DNA from: Burkholderiaceae bacterium
GTDB lineage: Bacteria > Pseudomonadota > Gammaproteobacteria > Burkholderiales > Burkholderiaceae_C
Length of the DNA: 64,000 nt
Assembly: GCA_913776825.1 (NCBI GenBank)
Contig: CAJYPV010000027.1
Location: 124,001 to 188,000, forward strand
Direction of reading: 5' to 3'
A program made the position numbers and the translations under genes. This document shows positions 1 to 8,133 of this stretch, one piece after another. Every line of letters begins with the position of its first letter. Position 1 is the first letter of the stretch. A model generated the notes under the pieces. It had not been told where the DNA came from, did not search any database, and worked only from the letters and a program-made list of their open reading frames with translations.

Positions 1-8
1 TCAACGCG

Positions 9-758
9 GTGTCCGTGGCCACCTTCGACCGGCATGCCGGCCGGTATGCCGAGAAGTATTTCGGCCTGCACGACTATGACGAGCTCTACCGCTGGCTGCT
101 GCCACCTCTGCCGAGCGGCGGCCGATTTCTCGACCTCGCTTGCGGTCCCGGCAATGTGAGCGCCTTCGTGGCGCAGCAGCGGCCGGATGTGCAGATCGTC
201 GGCATCGATCGGTCGCCCAACATGGTGCGCGAAGCTCAGACGCGCGTGCCTGGCGGCCACTTTCTGGTGGCCGACTGCCGCGCGCTGGGGACATGGACGG
301 CGTGGCCGAGTACCGACCTCCAGCGGCCGGACGGCGACACCGCCACGACCTGCGGCGACGGAGGCCGGGCGCCCGGGCCCGCGTCTACTCTTGTGACCGA
401 TCACAGCGAGGCGCCAGGTTCCGTTCTGTCGTCCGGGCTTTTCGACGCGGCCGCGTTCAGCTTCGGCCTGAGCTATCTGGATGACGACGGCGCCCGGTCG
501 TGCCTGGCCGGGCTGCACCGCTGGCTGGCGCCCGGTGGCGTGCTGCTGCTGACGTCGATCACCGGAGCGACCGACGCGCATCGGATCGACCGATCCCCCA
601 GCGGCGACCGGATGTTCACTGCCTGGCGCACCCCCGCGCGCATCGTCGAGCTGATGACAGCGGCGGGCTTCGAGGTCCTGTCGCGGCGCGATCTGCCCAG
701 CCCGGCGAATGCGTCGGTCGCGTCACGCGATCTGGCTTTGCTGACCGCTCGTCGCTGA
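9..758 (+). CDS. SAM-dependent class I methyltransferase (possibly 5'-partial)
   Basis: Predicted cytoplasmic small-molecule or protein methyltransferase using S-adenosylmethionine; the methyl acceptor is unknown. The glycine-rich SAM-binding motif I (LDLACGPGN) is at residues 41-49, an acidic motif II (VGIDRSPNM) near 63-72, and a motif IV-like stretch (FDAAAFSFGL) near 145. Between the last two the protein carries about 45 extra residues rich in T, G and P that are not typical of the compact fold. The listed start is a GTG eight bases from the window edge. The frame stays open to the edge, so the true start may lie upstream. The fold is clear; the specific function is not. Confidence 0.75.
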   Translation: MSVATFDRHAGRYAEKYFGLHDYDELYRWLLPPLPSGGRFLDLACGPGNVSAFVAQQRPDVQIVGIDRSPNMVREAQTRVPGGHFLVADCRALGTWTAWPSTDLQRPDGDTATTCGDGGRAPGPASTLVTDHSEAPGSVLSSGLFDAAAFSFGLSYLDDDGARSCLAGLHRWLAPGGVLLLTSITGATDAHRIDRSPSGDRMFTAWRTPARIVELMTAAGFEVLSRRDLPSPANASVASRDLALLTARR

Positions 759-917
759 CGTGCGGATCTCGCCATGTGATGGCGACGGGCCCATGCAAAA
801 TCGCGCCCCGCAAGCGCGTCGGAGCGGTGGACGCCTGCATCTCGAAGAAGAACGACGAGTCACCGCTGCGGCCACCCGGTCGCGCGGTCATCAAGCACAT
901 CTGGGAGGACGGGCGTC

Positions 918-1511
918 ATGGACAGCTCGCTGTGGAGACCGATCATTCAATGGACCGTCTGGGCCATCGTGATGGCGCTGGTGCTGGGTTGGGTCCGGCG
1001 CAGCCGAGCGGCCGCCAACAAGCTCGGCGATAGCCGTGCACCCGGTCGCATGGTGTTGCCCAACACGATGCTGATCCTGGGCATCGTCGGCGTGGTCCTG
1101 TTCACCGGCTGCATCGTGGGCGCGTCGGTGTCGGCGCGCCGGGACGATGCGGCGACCGCCGCGCTGCCGATCTTTCTGGCCCTGGCGATGCTGTCGCTCT
1201 GGGTGCTGCTCGAGTGTCTGATGGACCGTCACGAGGTGTCGGACCGCGGCCTGACCTATCGCCGCACGGTGCGCAGTAACGGGCATGCGGCCTGGTCCGA
1301 GGTCCAGCGGGTCGAGTATTCCGACTTCATGAAGTGGTGGGTCGTGCGCCTGCGCGATGGCGAGACCATTCGGATCAGCGCGCTGCACACCGGCCAGGCA
1401 GAGTTCGCGCGGCAGGTGCTGCAGCACGCCGACGAGGCGGTCACCGATCCCCACACCGCCGAGCTGCTGGCCGACGCCTGCGACGGCCGACTGCCGCAAC
1501 TGGGCTTCTGA
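918..1511 (+). CDS. Hypothetical inner-membrane protein with C-terminal soluble domain
   Basis: The family is not recognised. The 197-residue product shows three likely membrane segments: about residues 8-26 (IIQWTVWAIVMALVLGWV), 49-71 and 80-101. A soluble C-terminal half of about 95 residues follows, with alternating beta-like stretches (YRRTVRSNG, VRLRDGETIRI) resembling a small PH-like barrel, though this is only an impression. A GGGAGGA ribosome-binding site lies upstream of the ATG. It stands alone between the methyltransferase and a convergent DJ-1-type gene, so context does not point to a function. Confidence 0.7.
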   Translation: MDSSLWRPIIQWTVWAIVMALVLGWVRRSRAAANKLGDSRAPGRMVLPNTMLILGIVGVVLFTGCIVGASVSARRDDAATAALPIFLALAMLSLWVLLECLMDRHEVSDRGLTYRRTVRSNGHAAWSEVQRVEYSDFMKWWVVRLRDGETIRISALHTGQAEFARQVLQHADEAVTDPHTAELLADACDGRLPQLGF

Positions 1512-1652
1512 GCGGGCGCTCGATCACGTCGACCCGGCATCGCTCGGCGATGTTCCGGCGCCTCACGGGCCTGGACGTCATCGTCATGATGACCAGCCGC
1601 GGCATCGCTTGAAGGCGATGTGCGCGCGTCAATGAGTCGACGGGGCGCCGGT

Positions 1653-2312
1653 TCAGCGCGTGGGCGTGTCGCTGGCGTCCGATCCGCCTGATGCCGCCGC
1701 CATCCGGGCGAACCAGGCGGACTGCCCCGTCTTGTTCAGCTGATACCAAGCGTCGAGCACCTTGTCGTCATAGATGCCCAGCGACTGAAAGATCACTCGC
1801 GCGAAGTCCAGCGACGACATCCCGCCAGCGGTGATCAGCCCGCGATCTTCGACGACCGGTTCATCCACATACCGATCGCCGCCGGCATAGCCCGTGCCCT
1901 TCAGGTAGCTGGCCGCATTGCTGGTGTGGCGGCGATCATCCAGCACGCCCAGCCTGGCCAGCCCCGCGGTGGCGCCGCAGATGGCCGCCACCCGGCCGCC
2001 CTTGTCCAGAAAGTCCTTGGCCTTGCCGGCGGCTTCCAGATGCTCGCCCTGATCCCATCCCGGACCGCCGGGAAGGATCAGCAATTCGCTGTCGTCCGGA
2101 AAGAGCGTGGCCAGCCGCTGGTCCGGCAGGATGGACAAGCCGCCCATCGATCGAACCAGGCTCGCGCCGGCCGCCGCCACGGTGCGGACCTGCCAGGTGC
2201 CCGGCTCGCGCTGGAACTCCGGACTGTTGATGCCTGCCACGGCGAAGGCGGCCTCCCAGTCGGCAAAGCCGTCGAAGAGGTACAGATGGACGGTGCGGAT
2301 GGGGTCGCTCAT
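1653..2312 (-). CDS. DJ-1/PfpI family protein
   Basis: Member of the glutamine-amidotransferase-like DJ-1/PfpI superfamily, which includes glyoxalase III-type, amidase/hydratase and stress-related proteins. The nucleophile elbow is visible as VAAICGATAGLARLG, giving Cys112, and an early acidic residue (Glu20 in DWEAAF) sits where the family places its catalytic glutamate. Its 219 residues fit the family. It is divergent from the GNAT gene with about 77 bp between them. The substrate cannot be inferred. The C-terminal 15 residues are low-complexity (A/S/G/D) and look like a tail. Confidence 0.8.
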   Translation of the reverse strand: MSDPIRTVHLYLFDGFADWEAAFAVAGINSPEFQREPGTWQVRTVAAAGASLVRSMGGLSILPDQRLATLFPDDSELLILPGGPGWDQGEHLEAAGKAKDFLDKGGRVAAICGATAGLARLGVLDDRRHTSNAASYLKGTGYAGGDRYVDEPVVEDRGLITAGGMSSLDFARVIFQSLGIYDDKVLDAWYQLNKTGQSAWFARMAAASGGSDASDTPTR

Positions 2313-2389
2313 GGCAGGGACGCGGCAAGCCCTGTGCCTGCGGGTTCCCGCTCGCGTGCCCGATCCGGGCGCTGACCTACGATGGATGC

Positions 2390-2983
2390 ATGACTGCTTC
2401 GTCCGCCGGTTCGGCGCCTTCCGCCGAGTCTCTGTCCGACCCCTCTCTCTCCGTGGCGAGGATCCCGGTCGATCTCCACGCTCCGCCGCTCGTCATGGAG
2501 GCATTGACCGCGGCGCATGCGGAGGCCATGTTCCCGGTGCTGAGCGATCCGGCCCTCTACACCTATCTGGACGACGCGCCGCCGATCTCGGTCGACGATC
2601 TGCGCGCGGTCTACCGACGGCGTGAAGCCGGGCGTTCGCCCGACGGCACCGAGCGCTGGTTCAACTGGATGCTGCGGCTGCCCGAGGAGGGCTACATCGG
2701 TTTCGTGCAGGCCTCGATGGCGCATCCGCAGGCCTGCTGGGTGGGCTATCTGCTCTGCCGTGCCGCACAAGGCCGTGGACTGGCCACGCGCGCCGTGGCC
2801 TGTGCGATCGACCATCTGCGCGCTCAGGGCGCGCAGCGGCTGCTGGCCAGCGTGGAAGCGGAAAACCGCGCCTCGATCGCCCTGCTGGAGCGGCTCGGCT
2901 TTGCGCCCGCCTCGCCAGCGCTGCACGCCGAACAGGCGCTGGCCGCTTCGGAACGTCTGTATGTGCGGGATCTCGAGCGCTGA
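2390..2983 (+). CDS. GNAT family N-acetyltransferase (RimJ/RimL-like)
   Basis: Predicted acetyl-CoA-dependent N-acetyltransferase. The acetyl-CoA binding motif appears as RAAQGRGLATRAV (about residues 124-136), preceded by the beta4 strand WVGYLL. The C-terminal signature ENRASIALLERLGF (about 158-171) is typical of RimJ/RimL and aminoglycoside-type GNATs acting on amino groups of proteins or small molecules. The first 25 residues are Ser-rich and probably disordered. The acceptor is unknown. It is divergent from the DJ-1-type gene and convergent with the MFS gene, so it is probably monocistronic. Confidence 0.8.
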   Translation: MTASSAGSAPSAESLSDPSLSVARIPVDLHAPPLVMEALTAAHAEAMFPVLSDPALYTYLDDAPPISVDDLRAVYRRREAGRSPDGTERWFNWMLRLPEEGYIGFVQASMAHPQACWVGYLLCRAAQGRGLATRAVACAIDHLRAQGAQRLLASVEAENRASIALLERLGFAPASPALHAEQALAASERLYVRDLER

Positions 2984-3001
2984 GCGCGCTCAGTCCTCCG
3001 C

Positions 3002-4249
3002 TCAGTCCTCACCACGCAGGCGCAGCAGCAGCGCTCCGAGGCTGGAGAACGTGGCCAGGGCCGTCACGGCCACCCAACCCCATTCCGCCAGCAACAGGCT
3101 GCCCAGAGCCGCGCCGCTGGCCATGCCGATGAACATGCCGGTGAACAGCAGCGCATTGAGGCGGCTGCGGGCGGCCGGATCGAGGCTGTAGACGATGGTC
3201 TGGTGAGCGACCAGCGTGGCCTGCACGCCGAAGTCGAAGATCACCGCCAGCACGACCAGCAGCACGATGGCCGGTCCCCGATCCAGCCAGGGCGTGATCG
3301 ACATCGCGACGAACGACAGCGCGGTCACCAGCGCGCCCAGCCGCGTCACCACGCCCGGACCGCGACGGTCCGCGATCCGTCCCGCCATCGGCGCGGCCAG
3401 CGCGCCCGCCGCACCGGCCAGGCCGAACGCGCCCGACACCGCGCTGCCCAGTCCGAAGCGCTGATGCAGCATCACCGCCAGCGTGGACCAGAACGCGCTG
3501 AACGCCACCGCGAGCAGGCCCTGCGCCAGCGCGGCCCGACGGAGCGCAGGCTGCTCCTTCCACAGCCGACCCAACGAACGGAGCACGGCTGGATAGGTCG
3601 TGGTGGACACCGGCGGCGACGCCGGCAGCCAGCGCCAGGCAGCCAGGCCCGCGATCGACAGCGCCAGCGCGGCGAGCCCGTAGACCCAGCGCCAGCCCAG
3701 CAGATCGGCGATGACACCGCTCATCACCCGAGACAACAGGATGCCCAGCAGCAGGCCGGTCATCACCTGACCGACGATCCGGCCGCGCTCCGCCGGCGGG
3801 CTCAGCGTGGCGGCCATCGGGACCACGTCCTGGGCCAGTGTGGCGGTCAGTCCCAGCAGGGCGCTGGCGACCAGAAACGGCACCAGACCCGGCGCCAGAC
3901 CATTCAGCAGCAAGGTGACCACCAGCAGCACGAATTTGGTCAGGATCACGCGACGGCGATCAAAGCGATCGCCCAGCGGCGTCAGCAGCAGGATGCCGGC
4001 CGCGTAGCCGAGCTGGGTCAGCATCGGCACCGCGCCGATGTGACCCGTCGAGGCCTTCAGGTCGTCAGCCAGCGGCGCCAGGATCGGCTGGCTGTAGTAG
4101 AGCGATGCTGCACCGAGTCCGGCGGAAGCCGCCAGCAGCACGATCAGCGAGGTCGACGGCGTGCTGGGCGAAGCGGGCAGGGCGGAAGCGGATGGCGACG
4201 ACGATCGGGGCGAGGACATGGCGGGGTCAGGATAAGGAAGTGCGGACAT
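3002..4249 (-). CDS. MFS transporter (sugar/drug exporter type)
   Basis: Twelve-helix major facilitator superfamily protein of the inner membrane. After a Ser/Pro-rich N-terminal tail of about 35 residues, TM1 begins at SLIVLLAASAGLGAA. The MFS signature loop between TM2 and TM3 is seen as GDRFDRRRVI, and the equivalent loop in the second half as GRIADRRGPG. YYSQPILAPLADDL resembles the group of predicted efflux transporters that lie next to LysR regulators. An AGGAG five bases before the ATG supports this start over the GTG six bases upstream. The divergent LysR gene probably regulates it. The substrate is unknown. Confidence 0.85.
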   Translation of the reverse strand: MSALPYPDPAMSSPRSSSPSASALPASPSTPSTSLIVLLAASAGLGAASLYYSQPILAPLADDLKASTGHIGAVPMLTQLGYAAGILLLTPLGDRFDRRRVILTKFVLLVVTLLLNGLAPGLVPFLVASALLGLTATLAQDVVPMAATLSPPAERGRIVGQVMTGLLLGILLSRVMSGVIADLLGWRWVYGLAALALSIAGLAAWRWLPASPPVSTTTYPAVLRSLGRLWKEQPALRRAALAQGLLAVAFSAFWSTLAVMLHQRFGLGSAVSGAFGLAGAAGALAAPMAGRIADRRGPGVVTRLGALVTALSFVAMSITPWLDRGPAIVLLVVLAVIFDFGVQATLVAHQTIVYSLDPAARSRLNALLFTGMFIGMASGAALGSLLLAEWGWVAVTALATFSSLGALLLRLRGED

Positions 4250-4423
4250 GGCCACTCCTGAATATCAAACGGGTTGTCGGGCGTCGGATGAGCGGGCTCA
4301 TCCGGCCTATGCCAGCGTGGTGGGACACGCGGCGCATGGGTCGGGATTCTTAGGGTTTGCCCGAGGCGGCGGAAGCCGGCCGGCCTGCACATCGGCCACA
4401 CGTTTCGCGTATACCCTCGGCGG

Positions 4424-5500
4424 ATGAATGAACTGCTCAGAGATGGCGGCCAGGATCGCTTCGCGCTGCTCCAGACCTTCTTGCGGGTGGCGGAGGCCGG
4501 CAGCTTCTCAGCAGCGGCGCTCCAGCTCGGCACGACGCAGCCGACCGTCAGCCGCCGGGTGCAGATGCTGGAGTCGCTGCTGGGCGCTCGCCTGGTCGAG
4601 CGGTCCACTCGCGGTCTGCGCCTGACGGAAGAAGGTCAACGCTGCGCGGCCCAGGCGCTGGATCTGCTGGAACGCTGGGAATCCCTGGCCGAGGACGTGG
4701 GCGACAAGGGCGACTCCCTCAGCGGCACCTTGCGGTTGCGGGTCCCGCATGCGTTCGGCCAGAGCCAGCTGATGGCGCCGCTCAGCACCTTCATGCGGCG
4801 CCACCCGCGGGTCACCATCGAATGGTCCTTGCAGGATCAGTTGCCCGACTTCAGCCGGGAGGCTGTGGACTGCTCGCTCATGGTCGGGCATGTGGATCAG
4901 CCCCAACTGGTCGCGGTGCAACTCGCCGAGGTGCCGCGCGTCCTGGTGGCCTCGCCCGAGCTGGCGGCGACGCTGCCACCAGGTTTCGCCGAGAAGCCGG
5001 CCGAGCGTGAGACAACGGCGGCGGCAAAGGCGACCGATGTCCGTGCGGTCGCCACCGTCGCCAAGCGGACGCGCCGATCGCTCCCTCGCGAGACCGTCGT
5101 GGCGCCTTCAGCCGACGAGGTGGTCGCGGCCCTGCGCGCGGTCCCCTGGCTGGCGCTGACGACCTTCTATCGCGATGAGATCGAGCTTCGACCGCATGCA
5201 GGCGGTGAGCCGATCGGGGTGCCGATCCATCCCCGTTTCGGCACCGACAGCCTGTTCGCGCTGATCGAGGCGACGCGCCGCGGATTGGGCGTGGCGATGG
5301 TCTCGCAATGGGCGGTGATGGAGGATCTCGCGCGGGGTCAGTTGTTGCGCCTGTTGCCGGACTGGTGTGCGGCGCCGCTGCCGATCTCGCTGGTCTATCC
5401 CACGCGGCGGCTGCAGCCGGCCCGGCTGCGCGCCTTCGTGGCGCTGATGCGTGAGGTCGTGCCCACCTTGCCAGGCATGCGACAACCGCGGCGGCCATGA
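4424..5500 (+). CDS. LysR family transcriptional regulator with extra insert
   Basis: LysR-type regulator: N-terminal winged helix-turn-helix (about residues 14-70, including AGSFSAAALQLGTTQPTVSR) and a C-terminal periplasmic-binding-like effector domain. It is transcribed divergently from the MFS gene across about 175 bp and is the likely regulator of that gene. At 358 residues it is some 50 longer than a usual LysR. The excess is a Lys/Arg/Thr/Ala-rich stretch at about residues 188-228, between the effector-domain subdomains (after VLVASPELAATLPP and before the ADEVVAALRAVPWL stretch). No stop or frameshift accompanies it. The inducer is unknown. Confidence 0.85.
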   Translation: MNELLRDGGQDRFALLQTFLRVAEAGSFSAAALQLGTTQPTVSRRVQMLESLLGARLVERSTRGLRLTEEGQRCAAQALDLLERWESLAEDVGDKGDSLSGTLRLRVPHAFGQSQLMAPLSTFMRRHPRVTIEWSLQDQLPDFSREAVDCSLMVGHVDQPQLVAVQLAEVPRVLVASPELAATLPPGFAEKPAERETTAAAKATDVRAVATVAKRTRRSLPRETVVAPSADEVVAALRAVPWLALTTFYRDEIELRPHAGGEPIGVPIHPRFGTDSLFALIEATRRGLGVAMVSQWAVMEDLARGQLLRLLPDWCAAPLPISLVYPTRRLQPARLRAFVALMREVVPTLPGMRQPRRP

Positions 5501-5645
5501 GCAGGTCGGGAGGTCGCGTTCCGGAAGAGCCGTGCACTGCCGTCGACGTGCTTGATACAGCTGCTCACGATTTCGGCTCGGATCCGGCGGCTGACAACGG
5601 ATTTGAGTAGCTGACGGGCCGGGGTGCTCGACCTAGAGTGACGTC

Positions 5646-6260
5646 ATGGACATCGACATCTACCGCGCTCTGACGAAGACGGGTGTGGCCGACCAGGACG
5701 CCCGACAGGTCGTCGTCGCGCTCGATCACGACATCGATCAGCGCATCGCGCTTCGCCAGAGCCACTTCGCCACCAAAGACGACGTCGCCGAATTGCGAGC
5801 CGAGCTCACCACGGGACTGGCAGCGGTGACATCGCAAGGGGTCCAGACGCGCAGTGAGTTGAAGGCTGAGATCGCCGCAGTGCGAAGTGAATTGAAGGTG
5901 GAGATCGGCGAACTGCGCACTGAATTGCGGACCGAATTCGCTGGACTGCGCGGTGAGACCGGGACCGAAGTCGCCGGGCTTGGCCGTGAGCTGAGGAACG
6001 AGGTCGCCGAACTGCGCGGTGAAATGAAGACCGAATTCGCGTCAGTGCGGACCGAACTGGCTGACTTTCGCTCCGATGTCAGTCAGCGCTTCAGCGAGGT
6101 CCATCAGCGATTCGGGGCGTTGGAGTCCGCCACGGTTCAAGGGCTCAGCCGTCTGGAAGCCAGCACGGCCCAGCGTTTCGCGGACATGCAGCGGTGGCTC
6201 ATCGCCACCATCTTCGGCGCCGCCGCGTTGATGGCGGCACTGGTCAAGCTCATGCCCTGA
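5646..6260 (+). CDS. Coiled-coil protein with C-terminal membrane anchor (DUF1640/CCDC90-like)
   Basis: Product of 204 residues made almost entirely of heptad-patterned helix with degenerate repeats of about 11 residues, such as ELRTELRTEFAGLRG and ELRGEMKTEFASVR. It ends in one hydrophobic segment (about 186-203, LIATIFGAAALMAALVKL). The N-terminal part, DIYRALTKTGVADQDARQV, followed by FATKDDVAELRAEL, matches the bacterial DUF1640/CCDC90-like group, tail-anchored coiled-coil proteins of unknown function. It likely forms membrane-tethered oligomers facing the cytoplasm. It is isolated between a LysR gene and a convergent transporter gene. The function is unassigned. Confidence 0.75.
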   Translation: MDIDIYRALTKTGVADQDARQVVVALDHDIDQRIALRQSHFATKDDVAELRAELTTGLAAVTSQGVQTRSELKAEIAAVRSELKVEIGELRTELRTEFAGLRGETGTEVAGLGRELRNEVAELRGEMKTEFASVRTELADFRSDVSQRFSEVHQRFGALESATVQGLSRLEASTAQRFADMQRWLIATIFGAAALMAALVKLMP

Positions 6261-6371
6261 GCGCGACCGCTGAATGCCCCGCTGGACGCGAAGCTGGGTT
6301 GATCGCCCTCCCATCGGCGGCTGCCACTCGGCGTGGCTGATCACCGCCGGATCGGGGAGGGCAGCACAGGC

Positions 6372-7955
6372 TCAGCTGCGGTAGTTGTCCTGCATCCGAT
6401 AGCCCCGCGCATACAGCGCGAACAACAGCGCGGCGACCAAGGCAAAACCGGCGAAGAAGAACATCTGGAAGGCCGTCACGCTGGTCCCAGTCGACTGGAT
6501 GTAGCGCGTCACGGCATCGCCCTTCACGCTGGCATTGGCCATCAACACCCACAGATTGCCGATCGTGACCGAGAGGTTCCAGAAGCTGGTGATCACGCCC
6601 TTCATCGCCAGAGGCGCCTGGCTGTAGGCGAATTCCAGGCCGGTTGCGGACACCAGCACCTCGCCCAGCGTCAACAACGCATAGGGCAGGATCTGCCAGG
6701 TGATGGCGATGTCATGGCCGCCATCGATCCACAACTGCAGACCGCCGACCACGATCCAGGCCAGGCCCGAGAACGCGATGCCCGCGCCCATGCGGCGCAG
6801 CGCGGTCACCCGCAGGCCCAGGCGCGCCAGCAGCGGATACAGCACCAGGTTGTTGAACGGGATCAGCAACATCACCAGCGCCGGGTTCAGCGCTTGCATC
6901 ATCGAGGACTTGAACCATTCGGGCTTGGCCATCTGGTCCGCCTGCAGCACCCAGGTCGACGCCTTCTGGTCGAACAGGGACCAGAACGGCGTCACCAGCG
7001 CAAACAGCACGAGCAGACGCAACACCGTGCGCACCCCTTCGACCGCTTCCGCCGGATGCGGACCGCGAGCGCGCTCCAGCTGCATCCAGGCGCCCGCGCC
7101 GCCAAATCCCAGCACCAGGACCAAAGCGGTGCAGAACGCGATCACGAAGCCCCACTGCGGCGACATCGCCAGCGCGCCGATCGCCAGCAGCAGGCCGAGC
7201 ACCGCGACCACCAAACCTGGCCGACCCTGGCCGGCGGCCTTCGCCGTCAAGGCGGTGCGCACCACCTTCAGGAAGCTGTGCGGGTCATCCTTGGACGTCG
7301 GGGCGATGCGCACGTACTTGCGGCGACCGCTCCAGAAGACGGCGGTGGCGATGAACATCAGCACGCCGGGAATGCCGAAGGCCACGCTCGCGCCGAACCG
7401 GTCCAGGAAGATCGGCATCAGCAGCGACGCAAAGAATGAGCCGAAATTGATGATCCAGTAGAAGGCGTCGAACACCTTCTGCGCCAGGGATCGATTCGAC
7501 TTGTCGAACTGGTCGCCGATGAAGGAGCTCACCAGCGGCTTGATGCCGCCCGAGCCCAGCGCGATCAGGAACAGGCCGGTATAGAAGCCCTGGATGTTGT
7601 TCTCGAAGATCGCCAGACAGGCATGTCCGGCGCAATAGACCAGGCTGAGCCACAGGATGGTGTGGTACTTGCCGAAGAAGCGGTCCGACAGCCAACCGCC
7701 CAGCAGCGGGAAGAAGTACACGCCGATCACGAAGGTGTGGAAGATCTCCTTCGCCTCACCCTTGCGCAGGGGTTCCGGAATCGACAGCAGCAAGCTGGTC
7801 ATCAGGAACACCGTCAGGATGTTGCGCATGCCGTAGAAGCTGAAGCGCTCGCAGCCCTCGTTGGCAATGATGTAAGGAATCTGCGGCGGCAGCTTGGGCG
7901 CCGCGGCGTGGCCGGACGCGCCCTCGGAAGGGATGGCGGTGGGGACGTGGCTCAA
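6372..7955 (-). CDS. POT/PTR family proton-dependent oligopeptide transporter
   Basis: Inner-membrane proton-coupled importer of di- and tripeptides. The POT signature of TM1 is present as NEGCERFSFYGMR (the ExxERFxYYG motif, about residues 33-45), and the PTR2 motif region FFPLLGGWLSDRFFGKYHTI follows near 80-100. The 527 residues and about 14 hydrophobic segments fit the bacterial DtpT-like branch. The start is a TTG with GGAGA six bases upstream; no ATG or GTG is available near it. The final residues are polar (RMQDNYRS). It reads alone toward the coiled-coil gene. Confidence 0.88.
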   Translation of the reverse strand: MSHVPTAIPSEGASGHAAAPKLPPQIPYIIANEGCERFSFYGMRNILTVFLMTSLLLSIPEPLRKGEAKEIFHTFVIGVYFFPLLGGWLSDRFFGKYHTILWLSLVYCAGHACLAIFENNIQGFYTGLFLIALGSGGIKPLVSSFIGDQFDKSNRSLAQKVFDAFYWIINFGSFFASLLMPIFLDRFGASVAFGIPGVLMFIATAVFWSGRRKYVRIAPTSKDDPHSFLKVVRTALTAKAAGQGRPGLVVAVLGLLLAIGALAMSPQWGFVIAFCTALVLVLGFGGAGAWMQLERARGPHPAEAVEGVRTVLRLLVLFALVTPFWSLFDQKASTWVLQADQMAKPEWFKSSMMQALNPALVMLLIPFNNLVLYPLLARLGLRVTALRRMGAGIAFSGLAWIVVGGLQLWIDGGHDIAITWQILPYALLTLGEVLVSATGLEFAYSQAPLAMKGVITSFWNLSVTIGNLWVLMANASVKGDAVTRYIQSTGTSVTAFQMFFFAGFALVAALLFALYARGYRMQDNYRS

Positions 7956-8056
7956 GGAAGGTCTCCGTCTCGACGGTCGCGGACTCCGCTCAGGCGCAAG
8001 CCGGCGGGCACGAGCGGTCGGTCATGGGTCGTGGGTCAGGGGCACGGTGGGCGCCC

Positions 8057-8096
8057 CACAAAGAAACAGCCGCCGGGCGTGTGGCCGCGGCGGCTG
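8057..8096 (-). terminator. Rho-independent terminator of rne
   Basis: Read on the minus strand, an 8-bp perfect stem (CAGCCGCC / GGCGGCTG, arms 8089-8096 and 8067-8074) is followed directly by a T-rich tract, TTTCTTTGT. It starts about 38 bases past the rne stop codon, so it most likely ends the rne transcript. Confidence 0.7.
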
Positions 8097-8133
8097 GCGC
8101 GGACGGGAAGCGCCGGTGGGCGCCCCCGTCGGA

